Source of the DNA: Woeseiaceae bacterium
GTDB lineage: Bacteria > Pseudomonadota > Gammaproteobacteria > Steroidobacterales > Woeseiaceae
Reading direction: 5' to 3'
NCBI GenBank assembly: GCA_022866645.1
Contig: JALHUQ010000038.1
Location: forward strand, 1-5,322
DNA: 5,322 bases
The notes under the pieces were generated by a model. That model did no database searches. It was not told the DNA's origin and saw only the letters and a list, made by a program, of their open reading frames with translations. Below, piece after piece: positions 1 through 5,322 of the stretch (its first letter is position 1; every line of letters starts with the position of its first letter). The translations under genes and the position numbers were made by a program.

Positions 1-445
1 CGATGCTGTGCTGCGAGCCCGGCTTCGCACCGTCGACCACGCCATGATCTATGTACTGATCGCCGGCACTTACACGCCGTTTTCGCTCCTGATACTCAAG
101 GGCACCGCCGGATGGGCAATCTTCGGCGTAAGCTGGGCGATGGCCGCCACCGGCATAGTCATCAAATTGTTTCACACGGGTCGCTACGACAAAGTCTCGA
201 CAGCCATGTACGTTTTCATGGGCTGGGTCATCGTCTTCGCCATCAATCCACTCATCGCGAATTTTTCGCCTGCCGGCCTTACCTGGCTGTTCGCGGGCGG
301 TGTCTTCTACACGGTCGGCGCTCTTTTCTACAGTATCCGCAAGATGCCCTACGGCCATGCAACATTTCACGTCTTCTGCCTGCTCGGCAGCGCGTGCCAC
401 GTCATTTCGGTCTATTTCTTCGTACTTACACCCAGCAGTTCGTAA
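1..445 (+). CDS. Hemolysin III / PAQR-family (YqfA-like) integral membrane protein, 5'-partial
   Basis: The frame is open from position 2 to a TAA at 443-445, giving the last 147 residues. It begins inside the conserved block leading to R-T-V-D-H (Asp12) and I-A-G-T-Y-T-P-F, which in family members follows TM1-TM2. The first two helices therefore lie off the left edge, and the GTG at position 8 is an internal codon rather than a start. Five hydrophobic segments are visible (about residues 17-33, 37-57, 66-85, 92-112 and 122-143), matching TM3-TM7 of the seven-helix fold. The C-terminal signature H119-x3-H123 and His133, with Asp12, correspond to the presumed metal-binding residues of the PAQR superfamily, seen in adiponectin receptors and bacterial HlyIII. 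The protein acts in the inner membrane. The name hemolysin is historical, and the true role is uncertain (membrane homeostasis or a hydrolase has been suggested). Its last 34 bp overlap the convergent GST gene. Family assignment is firm; function is not. Confidence 0.9.
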   Translation, partial: DAVLRARLRTVDHAMIYVLIAGTYTPFSLLILKGTAGWAIFGVSWAMAATGIVIKLFHTGRYDKVSTAMYVFMGWVIVFAINPLIANFSPAGLTWLFAGGVFYTVGALFYSIRKMPYGHATFHVFCLLGSACHVISVYFFVLTPSSS

Positions 446-1098
446 GGCCCGCCTTTTTCCAGCGCCCGCTGGTACGCCGGGCGCGCTTTCATGCGCTCAA
501 GAAACGACGCGAGATTCGGGCAGTTTCCCTGACCGATACTCCGCACCGATGCCGCCTCCACCGCAAAACTCATCTGCATGTCGGCCGCCGTAAGTTCATC
601 GCCGCAAAACCAGATGGAGTGGTTCAGCGATGACTCCAGAAAATCGACATTTCGCTTCACGTTGGCGTCGAGATAACCATTACGAATTTTCGCGGCAATT
701 CCTTTCGCGATCGGCTTCGCGAAGAAAGGCATCGGCGCTGTTTCAATGCGACTGATGATCAGCGACAGCAGCATCAACGGCATAAACGAGCCTTCGGCGT
801 AGTGCAACCAGTACGTAAACGACAAACGTTCAGGCGTCCCAGCGGCGGGCCGCAATTTTCCATCGTCGTAATTATCGATAAGGTATTCGATGATTGCACC
901 GGACTCAGCCAGAGTGTGTTCACCATCTGTCACTACTGGCGCCTTACCCAGCGGGTGCAGCGCCAATAATTCCGGCGGTGCAAGACTCGTCACCGGGTCG
1001 CGTCGGTATTTCTTTATCTCATACTCGACCCCCAGCTCTTCGAGCAGCCAGAGTATGCGTTGGGACCTCGAGTTTTCGAGGTGGTGTACGGTAATCAT
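412..1098 (-). CDS. Glutathione S-transferase family protein
   Basis: This is a complete 228-residue protein, a normal GST length, with an ATG at 1098 and a TAG at 412-414. The N-terminal thioredoxin-like domain (about 1-80) starts M-I-T-V-H-H-L and carries the S10-R11-S12 motif, where the catalytic or GSH-activating serine would sit. It also has the cis-proline P54 in K-A-P-V-V and the glutathione gamma-glutamyl site E65-S66 in A-E-S-G-A-I-I. The helical C-terminal domain (about 90-220) has the N-capping motif T170-A-A-D173 in G-D-E-L-T-A-A-D-M-Q. By family knowledge it conjugates or reduces electrophiles with glutathione in the cytosol; the substrate cannot be inferred. It is the second gene of an operon: its ATG overlaps the TGA of the upstream AKR-like gene (TGATG), with an AGGAG ribosome site 8 nt upstream, inside that gene. 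Its 3' end overlaps the hemolysin III-like gene tail-to-tail. Confidence 0.93.
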   Translation of the reverse strand: MITVHHLENSRSQRILWLLEELGVEYEIKKYRRDPVTSLAPPELLALHPLGKAPVVTDGEHTLAESGAIIEYLIDNYDDGKLRPAAGTPERLSFTYWLHYAEGSFMPLMLLSLIISRIETAPMPFFAKPIAKGIAAKIRNGYLDANVKRNVDFLESSLNHSIWFCGDELTAADMQMSFAVEAASVRSIGQGNCPNLASFLERMKARPAYQRALEKGGPYELLGVSTKK

Positions 1099-1111
1099 CA
1101 GAGCAACTCCT
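1096..1111 (-). promoter_or_regulatory. Ribosome-binding site and TGATG coupling junction for the GST gene
   Basis: On the minus strand AGGAG (1107-1111) lies 8 nt before the ATG at 1098. That ATG shares its A with the TGA stop (1100-1098) of the upstream AKR-like gene. The geometry is typical of translational coupling by termination-reinitiation and supports a bicistronic mRNA. Confidence 0.75.
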
Positions 1112-1997
1112 GCATATGCGCGAACATCCTTTTTCGCATTTTGTCATCCGGTAGTCGGCCGTATCCGGCACCCAGGTTGTCGACCACGTGTTTGAGACTC
1201 GCTGTTTCAGTTAATACACAAATGACTGCCGGATGCGAAACGATGTACTTGAGTGAAAATTGCGCCCAACTATCACAGTCAAATTCGGAAGCCCACGCCG
1301 GTAATTCGTGCCCTTTGACAATGCCAAAATAGTCTCCGTTCATAAACGGCCGATTGATAACGACCGCGACGCCTTTGTCCAATGCCATCGGTAGTATTTT
1401 CTCGGCGGCCTCCGGTTCGAGCATTGAATAATTTACCTGAATGAAGTCGACAACATCATCCTCGATCAGTTTCATCATCGCCGGGTAGAATTTCTTGTGC
1501 GCGCGGCCGATGCCGACATATCGGACCAGCCCGTCCCCTTTGAGCGCACGGAAGTCATCGGCCCTGGCAGCAAGTTCGTCTACGCTGCGCATCATCGAAA
1601 GATCAAGAGGCCCCTCGCCCTGCACCTCCTGCAAGCTGCCTATTTCGGCACGCAATTCCGCCGCGTTTTGTCCTGACAAATAATTCCCCAGGAAGGAGCG
1701 TTCTTGCGCGCCACGATCTGCCAGGATTTTCCCCACGGTGTAACGGCTGGATCCGGAGACATCAACGTAAGCTCCTCCATGAATCAGAAACGTATCCAGA
1801 AGTTGTGAAGAGGCCTCCACATCCCCAGACTGGAACGCTTGCGAATTGCCCAAACCAATAATTGGCAGCGATTCATCCGTGCCTGGTATGAGCCGCGAGC
1901 CTATCTGGCGTAGCTTTGATGACCTGGCGGACAATGGCATCAGGCTCAAGAGCGCCGCAGCGCCAGCACATTGCAAAATTTCTCTGCGACTTGGCAT
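1098..1997 (-). CDS. Tat-signal-bearing aldo/keto reductase-like protein with degenerate catalytic tetrad
   Basis: I chose the ATG at 1997 (299 residues) because GAGGA lies 7 nt upstream and the protein then starts with a signal peptide; a GTG at 2039 in the same frame would put 14 residues ahead of it. Residues 1-26 form a Tat-like leader: S-R-R-E-I-L at 3-8, a hydrophobic core A-G-A-A-A-L-L, then P-L-S-A. The mature part follows the AKR barrel: L-P-I-I-G-L-G near 44-50, V-R-Y-V-G-I-G at 158-164, D-F-I-Q-V-N-Y at 184-190, I-N-R-P-F at 214-218, and a C-terminal block S-W-A-Q-F-S-L-K through H-P-A-V to D-N-L-G-A-G near 273-278. By eye Asp79 is kept. The catalytic Tyr region is shortened, the T-K pair after F-L reads N-Y (105-106), and the D-L-x3-H histidine reads Arg137. 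It may be inactive or altered in chemistry. First gene of the operon with the GST. Fold confidence is high, activity doubtful. Confidence 0.85.
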   Translation of the reverse strand: MPSRREILQCAGAAALLSLMPLSARSSKLRQIGSRLIPGTDESLPIIGLGNSQAFQSGDVEASSQLLDTFLIHGGAYVDVSGSSRYTVGKILADRGAQERSFLGNYLSGQNAAELRAEIGSLQEVQGEGPLDLSMMRSVDELAARADDFRALKGDGLVRYVGIGRAHKKFYPAMMKLIEDDVVDFIQVNYSMLEPEAAEKILPMALDKGVAVVINRPFMNGDYFGIVKGHELPAWASEFDCDSWAQFSLKYIVSHPAVICVLTETASLKHVVDNLGAGYGRLPDDKMRKRMFAHMQELL

Positions 1998-2004
1998 CTT
2001 GGTT

Positions 2005-2009
2005 TCCTC
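2005..2009 (-). promoter_or_regulatory. Ribosome-binding site deciding the AKR-like start
   Basis: GAGGA on the minus strand with a 7-nt spacer to the ATG at 1997. It supports this start over the in-frame GTG at 2039. Confidence 0.7.
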
Positions 2010-2168
2010 GATGATGATCGATTTGTCAGCCGAGCCCACGTACCGCTGTAACGCGGCGTGTCCAGGGATCTCGCCGACAAAAAATAGAGACCGAATGTTA
2101 GCACCTCGAAAGAATCAACAGGCATCCGCAGGACAAAGACGAATAAGCAGATCGGCCTCCAGCGCGAT

Positions 2169-2196
2169 TTGACATCGCACGGCTGGGCCTTACTCT
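2169..2196 (+). promoter_or_regulatory. Weak candidate sigma70 promoter upstream of the small membrane ORF
   Basis: TTGACA (2169-2174) is a perfect -35 box, followed after 16 nt by TACTCT (2191-2196), which matches the -10 consensus at only 3 of 6 positions. Transcription would start near 2203 and read into the small ORF. The -10 is poor, so this is tentative. Confidence 0.3.
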
Positions 2197-2320
2197 AAGC
2201 GGCCGTCGTTCTCAGCCTGGCTGCGGCAACGCCCTCTTTTTTGGTGCTTTAGACGTCAGTAAAACGGAGAACATCAAGACCCTGACCAACATCGGCCTGG
2301 GTAGCATAGCCGGAGTGCTG

Positions 2321-2578
2321 ATGGTCATGAATACCGAGGACGGCTTCGTTTGCGGCTGGCCGTGGGCCAGCCTGAAACGGGCTGGAAAGACCGACACCGA
2401 GGTTCTGACACTGACGTCGCCGGCATTCATCGTCTGGCACGTCTCTGCGATCAGCCCCAATACCGGCTTCGATCTGCCGGCCCGGGAAATTCCTATCTTC
2501 CTGATAAATATAACAATTCTTGGCCTGCTCTGGGGAATCATGCGGATGGGTTCCGGATCCGTGCTGTCCCGGCAGTGA
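2321..2578 (+). CDS. Hypothetical small membrane protein, possibly an N-terminally truncated remnant
   Basis: I do not recognise this family. From the ATG at 2321 it encodes 85 residues, ending at TGA 2576-2578. GGAG at 2312-2315 sits 5 nt upstream; GTG 2315 and ATG 2327 are alternative starts. Third codon positions are rich in G/C and the residue mix (Trp, Gly, Asp, Phe) looks natural. The antisense frames here are Arg/Ser/Pro-rich and look like shadows. The N-terminal part (1-55) is mostly soluble with Cys11 and several Trp. A hydrophobic span at about 57-75 (I-P-I-F-L-I-N-I-T-I-L-G-L-L-W) is a likely membrane helix, followed by a short Arg-containing tail. The same frame stays open without a stop back to 2147 and looks coding-like from about 2204, but without a usual start codon. 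The visible gene may be the end of a decayed or frameshifted longer one, or use an unusual start. Confidence 0.45.
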   Translation: MVMNTEDGFVCGWPWASLKRAGKTDTEVLTLTSPAFIVWHVSAISPNTGFDLPAREIPIFLINITILGLLWGIMRMGSGSVLSRQ

Positions 2579-2754
2579 GCCACTCCGTCTGGAATGGCAT
2601 TGATTAGCCACTAGTCGGCTTTGGCGAAAAAGTCGGCGCGCTCGGGATCAGGGCCTTACGTGGGTATGAGCGGAATCGTCCCTGGGCTCGCGTTTCTGGG
2701 CCTGATTTGGCGAAAATATGCGACACCCGTCGCTAAAATATCTCCACCTATTCA

Positions 2755-2782
2755 TTGACTTGAGGCATTCGGAGGCTATACT
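2755..2782 (+). promoter_or_regulatory. Strong sigma70-type promoter of the cold-shock gene
   Basis: TTGACT (2755-2760) and TATACT (2777-2782) each match consensus at 5 of 6 positions and are separated by 16 nt. An A-rich stretch AAAATAT (2735-2741) upstream could act as an UP element. The expected transcription start is around A2789, which gives a long leader before the ATG at 2935. This is the best promoter in the window and fits a highly expressed gene. Confidence 0.75.
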
Positions 2783-2788
2783 GCCCGC

Positions 2789-2934
2789 AGCTAGAATGAT
2801 CGGCTGATATTTATGTACACCATTTCGAAGTTCCTCTGTACCTCGTCCTGATTTTCATAAGTTTCAAGCAGCATCTCTTGCGTAACCGCCTTCGTGAGAA
2901 GGCAAAACTTTTGTTAATTTAGGAATTAGAAAAC
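2789..2934 (+). promoter_or_regulatory. Long structured 5' untranslated leader of the cold-shock mRNA
   Basis: About 146 nt lie between the inferred transcription start and the ATG. This is close to the length of the well-known E. coli cspA leader (about 160 nt), which refolds with temperature to control stability and translation. I did not find a convincing copy of the E. coli cold-box sequence. The leader ends with a GNRA-capped hairpin (2888-2903), an A/T-rich single-stranded-looking stretch and an AGGA ribosome site at 2921-2924, 10 nt before the start codon. Thermosensing is inferred from gene type and leader length, not shown by the sequence. Confidence 0.55.
2888..2903 (+). other. RNA hairpin with GTGA (GNRA) tetraloop in the cold-shock leader
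   Basis: GCCTTC (2888-2893) pairs perfectly with GAAGGC (2898-2903) across the loop GTGA, a member of the stable GNRA class. It ends 17 nt before the AGGA ribosome site, so it leaves that site free and could insulate it from upstream pairing. It is not an intrinsic terminator because no T-run follows. Confidence 0.6.
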
Positions 2935-3141
2935 ATGGCAACAGTAACTGGAACCGTAAAATGGTTTAACGAAGCTAAAGGTTTTGGCTTCATCGAGCAA
3001 GAGTCAGGTCCTGACGTATTTGCTCATTTCAGCAACATCACTGGCAGCGGATTCAAGACACTGGCTGAAGGCCAGAAGGTCGAGTTCACTGTAACTGACG
3101 GCCAGAAGGGTCCTCAGGCAGAGAACATCGTACCGTTGTAA
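2935..3141 (+). CDS. cspA: CspA-family cold-shock protein
   Basis: Complete, 68 residues, the usual size for the family. A single cold-shock domain (OB fold) spans the whole protein. The RNP1 motif K15-G-F-G-F-I20 and RNP2 motif V28-F-A-H-F32 are intact, and Trp10, Phe11, Phe17, Phe19, Phe29, His31 and Phe32 form the expected nucleic-acid-binding aromatic face. The protein binds single-stranded RNA and DNA in the cytoplasm and acts as an RNA chaperone that melts secondary structure, often induced by cold or in growth transitions. The ATG is preceded by AGGA with a 10-nt spacer. Codons are more A/T-ending than in the neighbours (for example GAA, GCT, GGT), as expected for a highly expressed gene. 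Stop is tandem TAA-TAA (3139-3144). It is a monocistronic unit with its own promoter, leader and terminator. The paralog letter is by convention; which Csp paralog this is, and whether it is cold-inducible, cannot be read from sequence. Confidence 0.97.
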   Translation: MATVTGTVKWFNEAKGFGFIEQESGPDVFAHFSNITGSGFKTLAEGQKVEFTVTDGQKGPQAENIVPL

Positions 3142-3168
3142 TAACGACGTTACGAAGCTGAACAAAGA

Positions 3169-3197
3169 GGCGGGGTCTTCGGACCCCGCCTTTTTTT
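3169..3197 (+). terminator. Intrinsic terminator of the cold-shock gene, probably bidirectional
   Basis: A perfect 9-bp GC-rich stem (GGCGGGGTC 3169-3177 with GACCCCGCC 3182-3190) is capped by the very stable TTCG loop (3178-3181) and followed by seven T residues (3191-3197). It begins 27 nt after the cspA stop. Read on the minus strand the same stem is followed by T-rich TCTTTGTT, so it may also end the convergent nifJ transcript. The nifJ stop codon (3198-3196) lies within the T-tract. Confidence 0.93.
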
Positions 3198-5322
3198 ATG
3201 CGTGTTCAAACTGCGTCGGCTCCTGCCTGGAAAGGTGCTCATAAGTCTGCCAACGTCGGTCGACCGTTTCCTGCGCCATCACCATGAGCTTCTCCGCTTC
3301 TTCCGGATGAGTCTTGGTCAGTATCTTGTAGCGCATCTCGTTGTAGGCGTATTCACGAAGTGGAATAGTCGGCCGTGGTGAGTCCAATACGAACGGCTTC
3401 TTGCCCGCCGCACGCAAGGCTGGGTTATATCGAATCAACGGCCAATAGCCGCTTAGGGTCGCAAGCTTCTGTTGCTTCAATCCGTCCTTCAAATCATAGC
3501 CATGAGCGATGCAATGGCTGTACGCCAGTATCAATGACGGACCGTTGTATTCCTCGGCCTCGCGCATCGCGAGCAGGGTTTGTTGTGGATTGGCTCCCAT
3601 TGCAACCTGAGCGACATACACGTTACCGCCTGAAATGGCCTGCAAGGCGAGGTCCTTCTTGCCGATACGCTTGCCGGCCGAAGCGAACTTGGCGGAGGCG
3701 CCGAGTGGTGTCGCCTTGGACATTTGCCCACCGGTATTCGAATAGCCTTCGGTATCCATGACCAGCACGTTCACATTACGACCGCTGGCAAGCACGTGGT
3801 CCAAGCCACCTGAGCCGATGTCATAGGCCCAACCATCACCGCCGACCAGCCACACGCTACGCCGCACCAGGTGATCGATAATCGAGAGCAAAGCGACCGC
3901 TTTTTCATTGTCGCTCGTGTTGATAATACCGTGCAGTTTTTTCTTAAGCTCAGCGACGCGATGACGCTGTGCACGAAGCTCGCTACCAACGCGCTGCCCT
4001 CCATTAATCAGTTCATCCGCGATGTCTGCTCCAATCTCTGGCGCCAGTTCACTGACGAGCTGTTTCGCGATCGCCATGTGGTGGTCGGCCGCGATCCGCA
4101 TTCCCAAGCCGAATTCCGCATTGTCTTCAAACAGGGAATTCGACCAGGCCGGCCCGCTGCCCTCGGCGTTCTTACTCCACGGTGTAGTCGGAAGGTTGCC
4201 ACCGTAGATTGACGAGCAGCCTGTCGCATTGGCGACCAGCAATCGCGGACCAAACAGTTGCGATAACAGCTTGACGTACGGTGTCTCGCCGCATCCGGCG
4301 CAGGCGCCGGAGAATTCGAACAGTGGCTCAAGAAATTGCGCACCGCGTACCGAGGAAAATTCCACGGTGGAACGATTATTGAAAGCCAATGTCTCGAAGA
4401 ACTCAATATTGGCCCTGCCTGTGGCTAGCAATGGCGCCTTGTCTGTCATATTAATGGCACGCACGTTTTCATCTTGCGGGCTTTTCACTGGACACGCATC
4501 CACACATAGATTGCACCCCGTGCAATCCTCGAGATACACCTGCAATGAATAACGCGTCTCGGGAAATCCGCGGGCACTGATCGGTGCTGACGGAAAGCTC
4601 TCCGGCGCGTCGTGCAGCGAACTCTCGTGAAAGAACTTGGCACGAATGACGCTGTGCGGACAGACAAACGCACAGTTACCACATTGTATGCAGAGGTCGG
4701 GCTCCCACAAAGGGACCCGGTCTGAAACATTGCTCTTTTCGAATCTTGCGGTGGAGCTTGGGTAAGTACCGTCGATCGGCATCTTGCTGACAGGCAAATC
4801 ATCCCCATGCCCGCGCATCATCTGCGCCGTGACCTCTCGGACGAATGTTGGAGCGTTCTCCGGCACCACAGCATCGAGAAGACGATCGCTACTAACGCGG
4901 CTCGGTATCTTCACCGCGTGCAGATGATCGAGGGCAGCGTCTACTGCTGCGAAATTCTTGTCGATGACGTCCTGACCCTTGGAGCGATAACTTTTCTCGA
5001 TCGCTTTGCGGATCTGCAAGATTGCCTCGTCACGTGGCAACACGCCTGACAGCGCAAAGAAACACACCTGCATGATCGTATTAATGCGTTTTCCCATGCC
5101 TGCATCACGCGCAACCTCGGTGGCATTGATGACATAGAAGCTGATGTTGCGATCGATGATGATCTGCTGCACGGGCCGCGGTAATTGATCCCAGACCGCA
5201 TCGGCCGCGTAGGGACTGTCGAGCAGGAATACCGCATCCTGCGCCGCGTTTTGCAGAATCTCTATCTTGTTGATTTGATCGAACTTGTGGCAAGCAATGA
5301 AGTTCGCGGACTGGATTAGATA
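3196..5322 (-). CDS. nifJ: Pyruvate:ferredoxin (flavodoxin) oxidoreductase NifJ, C-terminal 708 residues, 5'-partial
   Basis: The frame is open through the right edge, so the GTG at 5172 is internal. Full-length NifJ is about 1,170-1,200 residues; about 60% is here. It converts pyruvate, CoA and oxidised ferredoxin or flavodoxin to acetyl-CoA, CO2 and reduced carrier in the cytoplasm. Order in this fragment: the end of the gamma-type domain (1 to about 100, with A-G-M-G-K-R-I-N-T-I-M-Q and F-F-A-L-S-G-V-L-P); the EKR-type linker (about 165-205, reading E-K-S at 195-197); a ferredoxin-like domain with two complete CxxCxxCxxxCP clusters (Cys211/214/217/221 and Cys267/270/273/277); then the thiamine-diphosphate domain. 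The last retains all four proximal-cluster cysteines (341, 344, 369, 604), G-D-G-W-A-Y-D-I-G (495-503) and D-T-E-G-Y-S-N-T-G-G-Q (523-533). There is no C-terminal extension like domain VII of the Desulfovibrio enzyme. No disruption is visible. Promoter and N-terminal pyruvate-binding domains lie outside. It converges on cspA with a shared terminator. Confidence 0.97.
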   Translation of the reverse strand, partial: YLIQSANFIACHKFDQINKIEILQNAAQDAVFLLDSPYAADAVWDQLPRPVQQIIIDRNISFYVINATEVARDAGMGKRINTIMQVCFFALSGVLPRDEAILQIRKAIEKSYRSKGQDVIDKNFAAVDAALDHLHAVKIPSRVSSDRLLDAVVPENAPTFVREVTAQMMRGHGDDLPVSKMPIDGTYPSSTARFEKSNVSDRVPLWEPDLCIQCGNCAFVCPHSVIRAKFFHESSLHDAPESFPSAPISARGFPETRYSLQVYLEDCTGCNLCVDACPVKSPQDENVRAINMTDKAPLLATGRANIEFFETLAFNNRSTVEFSSVRGAQFLEPLFEFSGACAGCGETPYVKLLSQLFGPRLLVANATGCSSIYGGNLPTTPWSKNAEGSGPAWSNSLFEDNAEFGLGMRIAADHHMAIAKQLVSELAPEIGADIADELINGGQRVGSELRAQRHRVAELKKKLHGIINTSDNEKAVALLSIIDHLVRRSVWLVGGDGWAYDIGSGGLDHVLASGRNVNVLVMDTEGYSNTGGQMSKATPLGASAKFASAGKRIGKKDLALQAISGGNVYVAQVAMGANPQQTLLAMREAEEYNGPSLILAYSHCIAHGYDLKDGLKQQKLATLSGYWPLIRYNPALRAAGKKPFVLDSPRPTIPLREYAYNEMRYKILTKTHPEEAEKLMVMAQETVDRRWQTYEHLSRQEPTQFEHA

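Larger units (their letters stand above)
1998..2320. other. Divergent intergenic region, partly coding-like, no conventional gene start
   Basis: This 323-bp stretch separates the minus-strand AKR-like/GST operon from the plus-strand small ORF, so the operon promoter should be here. I found no convincing sigma70 pair on the minus strand. On the plus strand there is one candidate promoter at 2169-2196. From about 2204 the frame of the downstream small ORF looks coding-like (hydrophobic and mixed residues, no stops) and stays open back to a TAA at 2144-2146. It holds no ATG, GTG or TTG before GTG 2315. No repeats, tRNA or terminator were recognised. Confidence 0.5.

Noticed and set aside
8..445. 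GTG at 8 as the start of the hemolysin III-like protein
   Set aside because: Family members have about two more helices upstream, and the frame is open to the left edge; it is a truncated gene rather than a short one.
1846..2172. Plus-strand ORF of 108 codons over the AKR-like gene start and the intergenic region
   Set aside because: Mostly antisense to the AKR-like signal-peptide region, with no motif and no convincing ribosome site.
2212..2583. Minus-strand ORF of 123 codons opposite the small membrane ORF (and another at 2249-2611)
   Set aside because: Composition is Arg/Ser/Pro-rich with few acidic residues, typical of an antisense shadow; no ribosome site or recognisable motif.
2620..2716. 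11-bp direct repeat TTTGGCGAAAA at 2620-2630 and 2706-2716
   Set aside because: Only two short copies, no flanking symmetry or association with a promoter box; likely chance.
2813..2851. 12-codon upstream ORF (ATG 2813 to TGA 2851) in the cold-shock leader, a possible leader peptide
   Set aside because: No Shine-Dalgarno sequence before it and no regulatory codon run; an ORF this short is expected by chance.
3375..5049. Several plus- and minus-strand ORFs of 60-132 codons within the nifJ region
   Set aside because: All are out-of-frame or antisense shadows of the nifJ reading frame, with Arg/Ser/Pro/Cys-rich composition.
3196..5172. GTG at 5172 as the nifJ start, giving a 658-residue protein
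   Set aside because: The frame continues without a stop to the window edge at 5322, and the extra 50 residues match the conserved NifJ gamma-type domain (for example F-L-L-D-S-P-Y and V-W-D-Q-L-P-R).

Overview
The window is chromosomal-looking bacterial DNA of moderate GC content (roughly 53% by eye), densely coding and without mobile-element, CRISPR or RNA-gene signatures. Protein resemblance (a short acidic CspA-type cold-shock protein, a proteobacterial-style glutathione S-transferase, a single-chain NifJ-type pyruvate oxidoreductase, an HlyIII/YqfA-type membrane protein) suggests a gammaproteobacterium, perhaps an environmental one. This is an inference from family resemblance, not a placement.

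Layout from left to right. (1) Positions 1-445, plus strand: the C-terminal two thirds of a hemolysin III/PAQR-family membrane protein, cut by the left edge. (2) Positions 412-1997, minus strand: a two-gene operon with a Tat-signal-bearing aldo/keto-reductase-like protein first and a glutathione S-transferase second. They are coupled through a TGATG stop/start overlap. The GST tail overlaps the hemolysin III tail by 34 bp. (3) Positions 1998-2320: a divergent intergenic stretch with one weak plus-strand promoter candidate and a coding-like reading frame that has no conventional start. (4) Positions 2321-2578, plus strand: a small unrecognised ORF with one clear C-terminal membrane segment. (5) Positions 2755-3197, plus strand: a complete cold-shock gene unit with a strong sigma70-type promoter, a leader of about 146 nt containing a GNRA-capped hairpin, the 68-residue protein and a textbook intrinsic terminator. 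(6) Positions 3196-5322, minus strand: the C-terminal 708 residues of NifJ, running off the right edge. Its stop codon lies inside the T-tract of the cold-shock terminator, so the two convergent genes share that structure.

The genes do not form one pathway. NifJ belongs to anaerobic or low-potential carbon metabolism (pyruvate to acetyl-CoA with reduced ferredoxin or flavodoxin). The AKR-like/GST pair suggests redox or detoxification chemistry, although the AKR-like protein seems to have lost most of the AKR catalytic tetrad. The cold-shock gene is an independent, probably highly expressed unit. I see no convincing new multi-gene system. The points most worth a second look are the apparent pseudo-reductase translationally coupled to a GST, the orphan membrane ORF whose frame stays open upstream without a start, the structured cold-shock leader, and the terminator/stop-codon overlap between cspA and nifJ.
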